From Cladopsammia gracilis (Eukaryota; Cnidaria; Anthozoa; Scleractinia; Dendrophylliidae): 64,000 bases of DNA. The notes under the pieces were generated by a model. It did no database searches, was not told the DNA's origin, and saw nothing but the letters and a program-made list of their open reading frames with translations. Shown here piece by piece: positions 19,031 through 31,048 of the stretch (its first letter is position 1; the number at the start of each line of letters is the position of its first letter). Made by a program: the position numbers and the translations under genes. Location: the NCBI GenBank assembly GCA_022457155.1, contig JAJGOT010000436.1, forward strand, positions 312,001 through 376,000. The letters run 5' to 3'.

Positions 19031-22000
19031 ATATAGTCAATCGAACCCGTGTTAACGACGCTAGTATTGAAGAAATGAAAATTAGGGTTAACAACGTAAG
19101 GCAAGGTGAAGGGTGTATAATTATGTTAACAGGCTGAACTATTAAAATCGACCCCATTTTACCCACTCTTTTATTGAATAAATGAAAATTGGGGTCAACA
19201 TCCTAACGCAAGGTTTGGGGTATATAGTTTAACCGGCTGAACTAGTAAAATCCACCCCTTTTTACCGACTCTAGTATCGAACAAATGAAAATTGGGGTCA
19301 ACATCCTAAGGCAAGGTGGAGGGTGTATATGTTTACCGGCTGAACTATTAAAATCGACCCCGTTTTACCCACTCTATTATTGAATTAATGAAAATTGGGG
19401 TCAACATCCTAACGCAAGGTTTGGGGTATATAGGTTAACCGGCTGAACTAGTAAAATCGACCCCTTTTTACCTACTCTATTATTGAATAAATGAAAATTG
19501 GGGTCAACATCCTTAGGCAAGGTGGAGGGTGTATATGTTAACCGACTGAACTATTAAAATCGACCCCGTTTTACCCACTCTATTATTGAACAAATGAAAA
19601 TTGGGGTCAACATCCTAAAGCAAGGTGGAGGGTGTATATGTTAACCGGTCGAACTAGTAAAATCGACCCCGTTTTACCGACTCTAGTATTGAATAAATGA
19701 AAATTGGGGTCAACATCCTAAAGCAAGGTGGAGGGTGTATATGTTCACCGGCCGAACTAGTAAAATCGACCCCGTTTTACCGACTCTAGTATTGAATAAA
19801 TGAAAATTGGGGTCAACATCCAAAAGCAAGTGGAGGGTGTATATGTTAACCGGCCGAACTAGTAAAATCGACCCCGTTTTACCAACTCTAGTATTGAATA
19901 AATGAAAATTGAGGTCAACATCCTAAGGCAAGGTTTAGGGTGTATATGTTAACCGGTCGAACTAGTAAAATCGACCCCGTTTTACCGACTCTAGTATTGA
20001 ATAAATGAAAATTGGGGTCAACATCCTAAAGCAAGGTTTGGGGTATATAGGTTAACCAGCCGAACTAGTAAAATCGACCCCGTTTTACCGACTCTAGTAT
20101 TGAATAAATGAAAATTGGGGTCAACATCCTAAAGCAAGGTGGAGGGTGTATATGTTAACCGGCTGAACTATTAAAATCGACCCCGATTTACCGACTCTAG
20201 TATTGAATAAATGAAAATTGGGGTCAACATCCTAAAGCAAGGTGGAGGGTGTATATGTTTACCCGCTGAACTAGTAAAATCGACCCCGTTTTACCCACTC
20301 TATTATTGAATAAATGAAAATTGGGGTCAACATCCTTACGCAAGGTGGAGGGTGTATATGTTAACCGGCTGAACTATTAAACTCGACCCCGTTTTACCCA
20401 CTCTATTATTGAATAAATGAAAATTGGGGTCAACATCCTAACGCAAGGTTTGGGGTATATAGGTTAACCGGCTGAACTAGTAAAATCGACCCCGTTTTAC
20501 CCACTCTATTATTGAATAAATGAAAATTGGGGTCAACATCCTAACGCAAGGTTTGGGGTATATAGTTTAACCGGCTGAACTAGTAAAATCCACCCCTTTT
20601 TACCGACTCTAGTATCGAACAAATGAAAATTGGGGTCAACATCCTAAGGCAAGGTGGAGGGTGTATATGTTTACCGGCTGAACTATTAAAATCGACCCCG
20701 TTTTACCCACTCTATTATTGAATAAATGAAAATTGGGGTCAACATCCTAACGCAAGGTTTGGGGTATATAGGTTAACCGGCCGAACTAGTAAATTCGACC
20801 CCGTTTTACCTACTCTATTATTGAATAAATGAAAATTGGAGTCAACATCCTTACGCAAGGTTTGGGGTATATAGGTTAACCGGCTGAACTAGTAAAATCG
20901 ACCCCGTTTTACCTACTCTATTATTGAATAAATGAAAATTGGGGTCAACATCCTTAGGCAAGGTGGAGGGTGTATATGTTAACCGACTGAACTATTAAAA
21001 TCGACCCCGTTTTACCCACTCTATTATTGAACAAATGAAAATTGGGGTCAACATCCTAAAGCAAGGTGGAGGGTGTATATGTTAACCGGTCGAACTAGTA
21101 AAATCGACCCCGTTTTACCGACTCTAGTATTGAATAAATGAAAATTGGGGTCAACATCCTAAAGCAAGGTGGAGGGTGTATATGTTCACCGGCCGAACTA
21201 GTAAAATCGACCCCGTTTTACCGACTCTAGTATTGAATAAATGAAAATTGGGGTCAACATCCAAAAGCAAGTGGAGGGTGTATATGTTAACCGGCCGAAC
21301 TAGTAAAATCGACCCCGTTTTACCAACTCTAGTATTGAATAAATGAAAATTGAGGTCAACATCCTAAGGCAAGGTTTAGGGTGTATATGTTAACCGGCTG
21401 AACTAGTAAAATCGACCCCGTTTTACCGACTCTAGTATTGAATAAATGAAAATTGGGGTCAACATCCTATAGCAAGGTTTGGGGTATATAGGTTAACCAG
21501 CCGAACTAGTAAAATCGACCCCGTTTTACCGACTCTAGTATTGAACAAATGAAAATTGGGGTCAACATCCTAAAGCAAGGTGGAGGGTGTATATGTTAAC
21601 CGGCTGAACTATTAAAATCGACCCCGATTTACCGACTCTAGTATTGAATAAATGAAAATTGGGGTCAACATCCTAAAGCAAGGTGGAGGGTGTATATGTT
21701 TACCCGCTGAACTAGTAAAATCGACCCCGTTTTACCCACTCTATTATTGAATAAATGAAAATTGGGGTCAACATCCTTACGCAAGGTGGAGGGTGTATAT
21801 GTTAACCGGCTGAACTATTAAACTCGACCCCGTTTTACCCACTCTATTATTGAATAAATGAAAATTGGGGTCAACATCCTAACGCAAGGTTTGGGGTATA
21901 TAGGTTAACCGGCTGAACTAGTAAAATCGACCCCGTTTTACCCACTCTATTATTGAATAAATGAAAATTGGGGTCAACATCCTAACGCAAGGTTTGGGGT

Positions 22001-24090
22001 ATATAGTTTAACCGGCTGAACTAGTAAAATCCACCCCTTTTTACCGACTCTAGTATCGAACAAATGAAAATTGGGGTCAACATCCTAAGGCAAGGTGGAG
22101 GGTGTATATGTTTACCGGCTGAACTATTAAAATCGACCCCGTTTTACCCACTCCATTATTGAATAAATGAAAATTGGGGTCAACATCCTAACGCAAGGTT
22201 TGGGGTATATAGGTTAACCGGCCGAACTAGTAAATTCGACCCCGTTTTACCTACTCTATTATTGAATAAATGAAAATTGGAGTCAACATCCTTACGCAAG
22301 GTTTGGGGTATATAGGTTAACCGGCTGAACTAGTAAAATCGACCCCGTTTTACCTACTCTATTATTGAATAAATGAAAATTGGGGTCAACATCCTTAGGC
22401 AAGGTGGAGGGTGTATATGTTAACCGACTGAACTATTAAAATCGACCCCGTTTTACCCACTCTATTATTGAACAAATGAAAATTGGGGTCAACATCCTAA
22501 AGCAAGGTGGAGGGTGTATATGTTAACCGGTCGAACTAGTAAAATCGACCCCGTTTTACCGACTCTAGTATTGAATAAATGAAAATTGGGGTCAACATCC
22601 TAAAGCAAGGTGGAGGGTGTATATGTTCACCGGCCGAACTAGTAAAATCGACCCCGTTTTACCGACTCTAGTATTGAATAAATGAAAATTGGGGTCAACA
22701 TCCAAAAGCAAGTGGAGGGTGTATATGTTAACCGGCCGAACTAGTAAAATCGACCCCGTTTTACCAACTCTAGTATTGAATAAATGAAAATTGAGGTCAA
22801 CATCCTAAGGCAAGGTTTAGGGTGTATATGTTAACCGGCTGAACTAGTAAAATCGACCCCGTTTTACCGACTCTAGTATTGAATAAATGAAAATTGGGGT
22901 CAACATCCTATAGCAAGGTTTGGGGTATATAGGTTAACCAGCCGAACTAGTAAAATCGACCCCGTTTTACCGACTCTAGTATTGAACAAATGAAAATTGG
23001 GGTCAACATCCTAAAGCAAGGTGGAGGGTGTATATGTTAACCGGCTGAACTATTAAAATCGACCCCGATTTACCGACTCTAGTATTGAATAAATGAAAAT
23101 TGGGGTCAACATCCTAACGCAAGGTTTGGGGTATATAGGTTAACCGGCTGAACTAGTAAAATCGACCCCGTTTTACCCACTCTATTATTGAATAAATGAA
23201 AATTGGGGTCAACATCCTAACGCAAGGTTTGGGGTATATAGGTTAACCGGCTGAACTAGTAAAATCGACCCCGTTTTACCCACTCTATTATTGAATAAAT
23301 GAAAATTGGGGTCAACATCCTAACGCCAGGTTTGGGGTATATAGGTTAACCGGTCGAACTAGTAAAATCGACCCCGTTTTACCGACTCTAGTATTGAATA
23401 AATGAAAATTAGGGTCAACATCCTAAAGCAAGGTGGAGGGTGTATATGTTAACCAGCTGAACTATTAAAATCGACCCCGTTTTACCTACTCTATTATGGA
23501 ATAAATGAAAATTGGGGTCAACATCCTTACGCAAGGTTTGGGGTATATAGGTTAACCGGCTGAACTAGTAAAATCGACCCCGCTTTACCGACTCTAGTAT
23601 TGAATAAATGAAAATTGGGGTCAACATCCTTAGGCAAGGTGGAGGGTGTATATGTTTACCGGCTGAATTAGTAAAATCGACCCCATTTTACCCACTCTAG
23701 TATTGAAGAAATGAAAATGGGGCCAACATCCTAAGGCAAGGTGGAGGGTATATAGGTTAACCGGCTGTACTATTAAAATCGACCCCGTTTTACCCACTCT
23801 AGTATTGCGGAATAAATGAAAATGGGGTCAACATCCTAAGGCAAGGTGGAAGGGTTATAGGTTAACCGGCTGAATTAGTAAAATGACCCCCCGCCCCCCC
23901 CCCCCCCCCCCCCCGTTTTACCCACTATATTGTTGAATAAATGAAAATCGGGGTCAACATCGAAGAGGAAGGTGTTGGTTATATAAGTTTTCCCACTGAA
24001 CTAGCAAAATCGACCTCGTTTTATCAACTATTGATAATTGGGATAACTATTGATTGGGATCGTAAGGAAAGGTGTAGGGTGTATAGGTTT
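19031..24090 (+). repeat. 103-bp satellite array with 1441-bp higher-order repeat
   Basis: About 49 monomers of 103 bp with the core AAATGAAAATTGGGGTCAAC and ATCGACCCCGTTTTACC. Variant monomers recur in a fixed order. The GAGGTCAAC variant is at 19911, 21352 and 22793 (spacing 1441 each). The TATATAGTTT variant is at 19221, 20559 and 22000 (1338, then 1441). Period 1441 is 14 monomers with one 1-bp-short unit; the first higher-order unit lacks one monomer. Edge units are more diverged, and a C-rich run interrupts near 23889-23914. There is no open reading frame through it. Confidence 0.95.
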
Positions 24091-24295
24091 CCCGGTTGAA
24101 TAATGGACAATAAGCATCAGTTGATCAGATGAGATGGCTTGATTTTGATAGCACTCAAAACAAGGATACTTAAAATTTGGAAGCAATGAATTAAAGTTCA
24201 ACTTGACATTTCAAAGTTAAAAAACAGTTTAAATCCATGCTTGTCTGGAATGCCAACAATGCAACATTTTCCTTAAATCAGAACTTATTAAAGTG

Positions 24296-24399
24296 TAGCC
24301 TGTTCCAGGAGCCTCCCCGCATTTTTTTCGCTCGCTTTTCTTCGCGCCTTCCCCAACTATTAGCGCTTTTCCCATTACCTGAACGCCTGGAACAGGCTA
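24296..24399. mobile_element. Small foldback MITE, TAGCCTGTTCCA family
   Basis: 104 bp with ends TAGCCTGTTCCAGG...CCTGGAACAGGCTA. Two other copies are at 41989-42080 and 54183-54360. Confidence 0.85.
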
Positions 24400-24445
24400 A
24401 TTAAAGTGGAGCATCCTCAACGTGTCAGTGGAATGCAGTGCACAG

Positions 24446-25088
24446 CCTTAAGGTGATTCCTCAGTATTGCATTGCGCATCACTACTGCGCATAATTTCTT
24501 GCGTCATTAGCGCGCGTAATCTGAACCAAGAGGGTTTCCTTTGTGGATAAGCTAACCAAATAAAAAAGCGGTTGTTTCCTCCTCAACGAGCATGGTAACT
24601 TATCTTTCTTATTGCATAATTGTACTGTTAAAATCACCTTCTTTGAGTTGAAAGAGTTTAAAAAGATTTCCTTGTCAGGAAATAAAGTTATCACTAAAAC
24701 GCGTTCACACCCATTTCCCATGGCCGAAAAATTATGATCTAGAGATCATGCACGCAAGGAGTGTTTTGAGTCGGTGTCAGTTGCATGCTTTTATCAAATT
24801 GTTCCTTATGGTCGATGCATAATATCTATTACAGTTTTCCAAGCATTTCATTTTAACTATGCTCCAAGCTACCGTGTAAACAGTAAAGTGAACCGACCAA
24901 GTAATAGTGGGCGTGATAGGCAGTACTACATGGATAAATAGGGCAACTTTACTCCATCGCAACTCTTTCGCGAGCATGGTGACCTATGTTTTTTATTGCA
25001 TTTTTCGAAACAATGTCTGGTTGGGAAAAATCAGGAAAGTTTAAACAAATATTGTTTGTCAACTTTTATTACTGAGGAATCGCCTTAG
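24446..25088. mobile_element. Foldback element, TTAAGGYGATTCCTCAGTA ends
   Basis: The left end CTTAAGGTGATTCCTCAGTA (24447) is mirrored by TACTGAGGAATCGCCTTAG (about 25070-25088). Inside, the CGAGCATGGT...TTATTGCAT pattern occurs twice (24586-24616 and 24972-25001) as a diverged direct repeat. No gene is evident. Confidence 0.7.
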
Positions 25089-25589
25089 AAACTGTGGTCT
25101 TGCTTTTGCATGCTATGAAACCAGGAGCTTATTACCCCCTGATGAAACTCATTGAAACAATATTAGTTGTTCAACACGAAAGCAGTTGGTTTAAAGTTCT
25201 AATTTATTTTCCATAAAGAAAATAATTGACATGTGTAAATTACTTTAAAATTTATATTTGTTTAATTTTGAGAATGTGTCAATTAATAAAATAATTTTGC
25301 CCTTATAGCTCTCTCAAAATAATTAGTGCTCATTTTTTACAATTACAGCTAGGTTAATAAAACTTATAAGGCAGACTAAACAATAACTTTGGAATTAGCT
25401 AGATACTGAGGTAACTAAGAGGAAATTAAGAACAAGCTAATGGTTATGCATTAAATTTATCCATTGAAAAGTTTTGTGTTTAGTGATCAACATCTCAATA
25501 TAGTTTTCTTTAACTTTTGTGAACATATTAAATAAAGTCATTGATTGATTGATTGACAAGAACAATTTCATAATACACTGTACATATAT
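25089..25589. other. Noncoding AT-rich sequence
   Basis: Nothing recognised beyond short ATTGATTGATTGA tracts near 25540. Confidence 0.4.
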
Positions 25590-25806
25590 TACAGTGTGAC
25601 ACGCCTTACTGTGAACAGCCAACAAACTTTTTTATAAGTTTTGTTTCCAAGTTTTGTAAATAACTATGCACTCCTGTGATGAACACAAAGCGACAAATGA
25701 TGAAATGTAATCTTGTCGCTTTGTGTTTATCACAGGAGTGTAAAGTTAGCTGCAAAACTTGTAAAAAAGTTTGTAAGGTTCTCACGGTAAGGTGTATCAC
25801 ACTGTA
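25590..25806. mobile_element. 217-bp palindromic MITE
   Basis: TACAGTGTGACACGCCTTAC at the left is mirrored by GTAAGGTGTATCACACTGTA at the right. The centre is a further near-perfect inverted repeat around CACTCCTGTGAT...ATCACAGGAGTG, so almost the whole element can fold. Confidence 0.9.
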
Positions 25807-26069
25807 AAATGAACAGAATCGGTAATAAAAGATAATCAATATATTATACAAACTATTTGTAATGATTAGCCTCCAAATTCTAAAAACATTTATTTATTGA
25901 AAATAAAATATTCATAGTGTTTGTACCATGTAATATTGTAAGTTGCAGTTGCCAAACAGGGCATTAAGGAGGCTCTTGTAAATAAATGTGCACAACCTTA
26001 CTGTGCCTGCAAATGTGGTATATTACAATGTCACCCTATTGAGGATGCACACATTAACAAGATCTAAGC

Positions 26070-29000
26070 TCATAAAAACTTGGCCTGGATTAACTCTCTT
26101 GGATGATTCAGAACCCTAGTTTTCTGTTGATTCTCTACACTTTCTGCATTGGTGAAAAGGAAACAAAATTTAAGTTACTTTTCAATAACTGATACATAAA
26201 ATAATGTCATACTAAATACTCAAATAATTAAAAAATATGTAGTATCAAAAATTGACATTACATGTACATACCAGTAGGTGCAGTAAGAATTGCATCAAAA
26301 TTTCAGGGCTGAGGCCATAACCACCTCATGTTGAATTTTGGCATGATTCACTTACAAATTGTGTTTTTGAGCGAAAAAAGCATTTTGTTGCTAAAATGAT
26401 GGCTGATTTATGTTAGTTGATATAAGAGATGCAATTAGACCCAAAAATTCCAAATCTGTGGAAAGAAATCTTTTGATGTGAAAAGTCAAATAGGATGCTC
26501 ATTAGCCAAAATGTATTTTGTATTTTTGTGTGTGAAAATACAGCAGTTGTTTTGGCCTGATTGAATCTCTTTATTTTAACTTACAAGTACCTGCCATTAC
26601 TTTATAAGCAAGAAAATGCTTCCTCGGCTCAAAAAGACAATTTGTTTAAGTGAACAATGCCAAAATGTGATGGTTATAAGCCCTCAGCCCTTCAATAATC
26701 ATATATATATTGTTCTTGGATTTTACTCAGTGCAGATGGAAAATGTGTGAGCATTAACAATTCTTTATTGCTGTATGTCAAAAACAAATTAGAAAAGACT
26801 TGGAACTGAATAAGTCTTTACCTTTATAGCAGAGCTGTTAATAAGACATTGTTTCTTATTGTAGAAACATGTATGTCTTACATTGATCTGTACACACTTA
26901 TTCTTGCAATTTTCAATAAATGGAACCAAAGAGAGACAAGATTACCCTAGCTTAGTATTAAGGACCCATCAAGTGTACTCAGTCACATTATATATTATAA
27001 TATGACTATTACAACCCTGCTGAGTGTCTACATGTAAACATTATCATAATTACATTACCAAAATATAAAAAAAATGTAAAAACTGTAGGAAAGCTATTCC
27101 TTTCCTATAAATTAATTACTTCTGTAATTTAAGATGTGTAAAGCAATATTATGAGACCAAGTGATAGAACAAGAGGAAAAAATAAAATACAATTAACTCT
27201 CTCATAATTGGCTATACTAGAGACCTGGAGAGGTATGGTATGTAAGATGGTTGCTTGTGAGTCTATACTGAATGCAGCTTTTAACTGAGAAATCAATCAA
27301 TTGAGATTTCTGCTAGAAAGTTGCTGAAGGGAGATGGTCACCTGCCAGATTGGTCACTTAAGAAAGAGTCAACCAAAGGATTTTACTATTGGAGTAAATA
27401 TGTAAGGCACTAACTAAACAGACTTGTTTTGTGTAACACTAGACCTGTAAAGAACCTCTTTGGAAGTGCAAAACATTGGTTCTTCTCCAAAAATGAATTT
27501 TCCTCTGGATTACCCATTGCACATACATGGCCAGATGGCACCTTATGACCATGTATGACATTCGGATCTGGGTAAAGTTGTCCTGCAGCAAGAACACTGA
27601 ATTCTACCTAACATGTAGGCAATCAATTGCTCTGAAAAAATAGAGAAGAGAACTCATTTTAATTGGTTAAGTTGAGTCAAATGACATGCACACGAGCCGC
27701 AAGGAATGAGGGTGACAGCTCAAGGAAAAGTGAAAATAAGGGACTGTCCTGTTTTGTTAGAAAAGCTGAGCACACGCTTGACATATGGATCAATTGGCAA
27801 GTCCGCCTACTTTTGATGCCTTACCAGGTGTGCCGTGAATTCATAGTCTGCGTCAACATTTGGCTTTAAGTTTGTGGTATTTGAAGCAGCAATGTGAAAT
27901 GAGTGGCTGTATGCCCAAGTAAGCTGTGCCAAGCAAGGCTAAAAATGACAGTGATCAATCTTAGAGTGATTTCTGTCATTTGTGCAGGTGTTGTTTCAAA
28001 ACTGTGTACTGGAAATTTTAATAGGAGGAGAACCCCTGATGAACGATTGAGCAAGCCATCTAAAAGCTTGGAGAACATTTTTCATGTTTCAATAAACAAA
28101 GGCGAAGAATCAATTATGCAACAGCTTAGTTTTTCTGTTCCTGGAAGTGATTTGCTTTTGTGCCATGTCTGCAGGACGCCTACATTGTATACAGTTTTTT
28201 TATTTCTCAACAATTAAACAAGTTGTATCAAAAAAATAAATCACCTTTGTTTAATGAGGGTGATACTTTAACAGTCACGAGACTGACAAACCTGTGGCCC
28301 TCAAATTCCAGGTTGAATTGGAATTAGAAATGTTAGTTTTTGTGGAGAGAGGAAAAACTGGAGGACCTGGAGAAAAAACCCTTGGAGCAAGGATGAGAAC
28401 TATCAACAAACTCAATTCGAGTCGAGTCTGGGAATCGAACCCTGGCCAAATTGGTGGGAGGTGAGTGCTCTCACCACTGCACTTGAATGACTGTGCTTTT
28501 CACTGAAGTAAAGCTGAATGATATATCAAGACTTTGTTAAAGCCCATCGGCAAAACTGCAAAAACATCTTACTCTGAACGCAATTCCTCCCAAAGTACAT
28601 GTATCTTTGCAAACATGCTTCAAGATACAACATCATGGCAAGACATTGTTTGCCTAGTTTTCTGAGGGATGTGACCTCAGATTTCTTATTAAAGTGACAA
28701 ATGACAGCTCATTGAAACTTAAGAGTCATCACTTTGCAAACCAACCAATGATATTGCTGTAGTGCCAGAGTGCTGGGTGGCTTGCTTTTAGTAAGGAAAC
28801 AGTGCAGTCTCTTTTTTAACTTTCTCTAGGTCTGCATCCCCTTTCCTCAAAGCTTTGCCGCTCATTTGCTTGCGTGCACCTCACTCAATGTGGCTGTGTC
28901 AAACTTTTGAAATTAATGTTCATAATACTAGAGTAATATTAAACTTGATTTTATGAAAAACCTCATCTCAAAAAAGTTATTTAGTTATTTACTCAAGTGA

Positions 29001-29994
29001 ATTAAGGCCTGGGTCCCTGTCGATTTAAAAGTGGGTGGTCTAAAATAAATGGATTCAGAGGTATCTCTTAGATAACAATTTAGGCCAAATCGCAAACATA
29101 AACTGTTCAAAATATATATATATAATATTGTGGATTTTTTCATCACGTGACCATTCACGCCCAATTTTGTAAGAAATCCATTGACTCAAAATTCCCACCA
29201 GTAAGGAATAGTTTTCTTAACAAATTTTACGTCCTAACCATGGCTATCTGTATTGTTCTTGGAACAGCGGGTGGAATGAGAGAAAACCATTTAACGGTTT
29301 TCTTTTGAACCGATTTCAAGTTGGAGTAGGACTGGCACTAGTAAAAAACAGGAAATAACACTTAAGCAGTGCAACCATCCGAACCATTCCAGCCGGGTTT
29401 CCTATTCCCTGCCCATGCTGAATGTTTTTGTAAAGAAAAACTAAGTCTGGGAATGCAGCTAGTGGTGGGAATCTTTATTTGTGCTTTTTTGAGATAAAGG
29501 GCGTGGTCAGCCACGTGACCAGGCACTTTCAAATTTTTTGTTCTAGTTTCTATACTTTATATTATTTAACCATCATTTGTTCCTTCATTACGTCTCAAAG
29601 GGCGAGTTTTGGAAAATAAACTAAAAGATCAAAACCAATTTTGACCCAGGCCTTAATTCACTTGAGTAGACTATTTAGCATAAACAGGGCAATATATAGG
29701 GGTATTAACAATAAGAATTCAGGTTGCCTTTCTCTAAAATTTCTCAAACAAATATTAAATTCAGAAACTGCCATATTCCATGAGCAACACTTTTCCAGGA
29801 ATTTTATGACCCAGCATACAAATCATTGCTCCACTAATCAAAACTTCCTTTTAGGAAGTCGAAATTCTGTGATATAAATTGATCCAACAAGAGAAGGTGA
29901 TTAAGAAAGGCTTACAAAGCAAATGTAACCCCTCGAATAAAAGATAAGTCGAAAATTGATTCTAAAAACTCTTACCTTCGCCTCCGTCCGCCAT
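26070..29994 (-). CDS. Candidate three-exon minus-strand gene starting in the right TIR
   Basis: Exon 1 29994-29976 (MADGGE, identical to the left-TIR exon), exon 2 27582-27445, exon 3 26143-26070 ending in TGA. Acceptors are TTCTTGCTGCAG and TTTCACCAATGCAG; donors are GAAG/GTAAGA and the weaker TTACAG/GTCTAG. All junctions are phase 1, and the total of 231 nt gives 76 codons plus stop. Exon 2 reads GQLYPDPNVIHGHKVPSGH and CAMGNPEENSFLEKNQCF; I recognise no family. Phase agreement across three exons argues against chance, but the second donor is poor and transcription is untested. Confidence 0.4.
26147..27440. other. Intronic or noncoding sequence
   Basis: AT-rich, with no recognised genes. 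It would be intron 2 of the candidate minus-strand gene. Confidence 0.35.
27989..28217 (+). CDS. Possible plus-strand exon of the 17-kb element
   Basis: It follows a strong acceptor (TTTCTGTCATTTGTGCAG) and stays open for about 76 codons: CTGNFNRRRTPDERLSKPSK, then SLENIFHVSINKGEES, then SDLLLCHVC. It starts with two bases of a split codon, so it is phase-compatible with the TIR first exon. I recognise no family, and a chance open frame cannot be excluded. Confidence 0.2.
28265..28497 (-). mobile_element. tRNA-derived SINE
   Basis: On the minus strand an A-box-like AGTGGTGAGAGC and a consensus B box GGTTCGATTCC (plus 28431-28441) lie about 35 bp apart, followed by a non-tRNA body to about 28265. 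Acceptor-stem pairing is absent, so it is a SINE or pseudo-tRNA rather than a functional tRNA gene. Confidence 0.75.
28991..29668. mobile_element. 678-bp TIR element
   Basis: The left end starts ACTCAAGTGAATTAAGGCCT (28991) and the right end (29644-29668) is its reverse complement over about 24 bp. The interior is AT-rich with no coding signal. Confidence 0.8.
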
Positions 29995-30139
29995 TTTGAA
30001 TACAGCAGAGCAGCCCAAGACAAACTCGACCCCAGGAATTACTATTTCTCCATAATGTGTCGGGCGTTAATGATAATCATTATTTCAAAGCGATTTAAGA
30101 TTTAATGATAATCGTTATTCTGGTCTCGAGATCATGTTG
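29970..30139 (-). repeat. Right terminal inverted repeat (170 bp)
   Basis: Inverted copy of 13118-13287. On the minus strand it includes the ATGGCGGACGGAGGCGAAG exon (29994-29976) and GTAAGA donor. The duplication CTCTTTG follows at 30140-30146. Confidence 0.95.
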
Positions 30140-30365
30140 CTCTTTGACCCTACGGGTGCCCGGTCTTGTTATCGTGTTCCAAAACCGCGAAGGTTTGAGT
30201 ACGAGCAAGCCGTATATCTCTATTGTGTTTTTTATCCTTTCATGCATCGATCACCCTGTTTCCCTGATATTTACTTTGCGGCATTCGCAAGGAATCTTAT
30301 AAACAACACCATCTTGTTTATTAGAGTCAAGGACGTCTTTAGGTCGCGGCCAAGTGTGACCTAAG
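30140..30365 (-). pseudogene. N-terminal part of the PLE-3 GIY-YIG domain
   Basis: The minus-strand frame includes FIRFLANAAK in one frame, and a VVYKIPCEC-type GIY motif followed by RETG in another, so at least one frameshift is present. A stop follows RETG. The frame runs into the 17-kb insertion at RVKE and its continuation is at 12913-13117. Confidence 0.75.
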
Positions 30366-30599
30366 CGTTGTGTCAAAATTGAAAACAGTGCGTACGCCTT
30401 GTACATGTTATACGCCCGTTTATAGGATTAAGTGACGGTAGATTTAAAATCCTGCGTGGGTTCTTCCTTGACTGTTGGTCTTTTTGTCTTTGGGATCTTT
30501 TACGCAAACAAGGAAGGACATCCGTTAGAAACAAGAACTGACGACAAGTGTTTTTTTTCTTTAGACTGATTATCGATGGTCTTTTATATTGAAGAGGTG

Positions 30600-30765
30600 T
30601 TTGGCTCGGTCATATAGACAAACCAACGTACTACATAAACGACACGTAACCAATCGACCTCATCGCCTGATGAAGACTAGTAGTTATAGCAGTCGAAACG
30701 TCGCGAAGAAAATCTCAAAGTGACTCCATCGTGAAACAAACGAACAAGCGTTCACCCATCATACA
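30600..30765 (+). repeat. Inverted PLE-3 terminal fragment
   Basis: Reverse complement of 12794-12935, at the 5' side of PLE-3. The shared sequence includes CAAAGTGACTCCATCGTGA and CATCGCCTGATGAAG. Confidence 0.85.
30667..30699 (+). ncRNA. Hammerhead-like core in the inverted PLE-3 terminal fragment
   Basis: CTGATGA (30667-30673) and GAAAC (30695-30699) flank a GACT/AGTC stem, as in the left copy at 12852-12884 but on the plus strand. Confidence 0.5.
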
Positions 30766-31048
30766 CACTACGATGGACAACAACCACATTTTTAACAACA
30801 TGATATCAGACAAATATAAATGACAAAAGCTTACTATGTTAGATAAGTCAAACCATTAAACATCGCTTTTAGGCTAATCAATAACGTCGATGATTTGGCT
30901 ATCACCGTTAAAATGCTTTGGCCGTCAATTTTCGGTGAGCCCGGGGTCTGTTTTGTACAATTTACGGTATCATTATTTTTCTTCAAACTGCTTTCATAAA
31001 TCGAAAAAGCTTTTTGCTTTTCCGGCAGCCAATAAATCTGTAATATAA

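Larger units (their letters stand above)
13118..30139. mobile_element. 17-kb TIR DNA transposon carrying spliced genes and a satellite array
   Basis: A 17,022-bp element bounded by 170-bp terminal inverted repeats and a 7-bp duplication, inserted in PLE-3. Each TIR includes a start codon and splice donor. Inside are a plus-strand five-exon gene (13263-16669), a candidate minus-strand three-exon gene (29994-26070), a long open frame with a NAC motif (16636-16926), several MITEs, a tRNA-SINE and about 49 satellite monomers. The plus gene has weak resemblance to the C-terminal region of Kyakuja-Dileera-Zisupton (KDZ) transposases. No complete transposase was found, so it is probably non-autonomous or internally deleted. 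Confidence 0.85.
12794..30765 (-). mobile_element. Penelope-like element PLE-3, split by a 17-kb transposon
   Basis: The minus-strand GIY-YIG region is divided. Its N-terminal part lies at about 30365-30140 and its C-terminal part continues at 13117-12913, followed by a hammerhead-like motif and the 3' end near 12794. Removing 13118-30139 and one CTCTTTG copy restores continuity at the insertion point. An inverted copy of the 3' terminal sequence (about 30600-30765, plus sense) sits at the 5' side, an arrangement also seen for PLE-2 here. The RT domain is absent, so this is a 5'-truncated element. Confidence 0.8.

Noticed and set aside
23889..23914. A G-quadruplex regulatory site at the C-rich run
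   Set aside because: It is a homopolymer interruption at the degraded edge of the satellite, with no gene nearby; slippage is the simpler explanation.
19031..24090. A CRISPR-like array
   Set aside because: Monomers are contiguous at 103 bp with no unique spacers, in a eukaryotic context; it is a satellite.
28430..28490. A functional tRNA gene
   Set aside because: It is followed by a SINE body and lacks acceptor-stem complementarity.
12794..30765. A single giant inverted repeat from 12.8 to 30.8 kb
   Set aside because: The outer (Penelope ends) and inner (TIRs) inverted repeats have different origins, and their spacing differs on the two sides; two nested elements explain it better.
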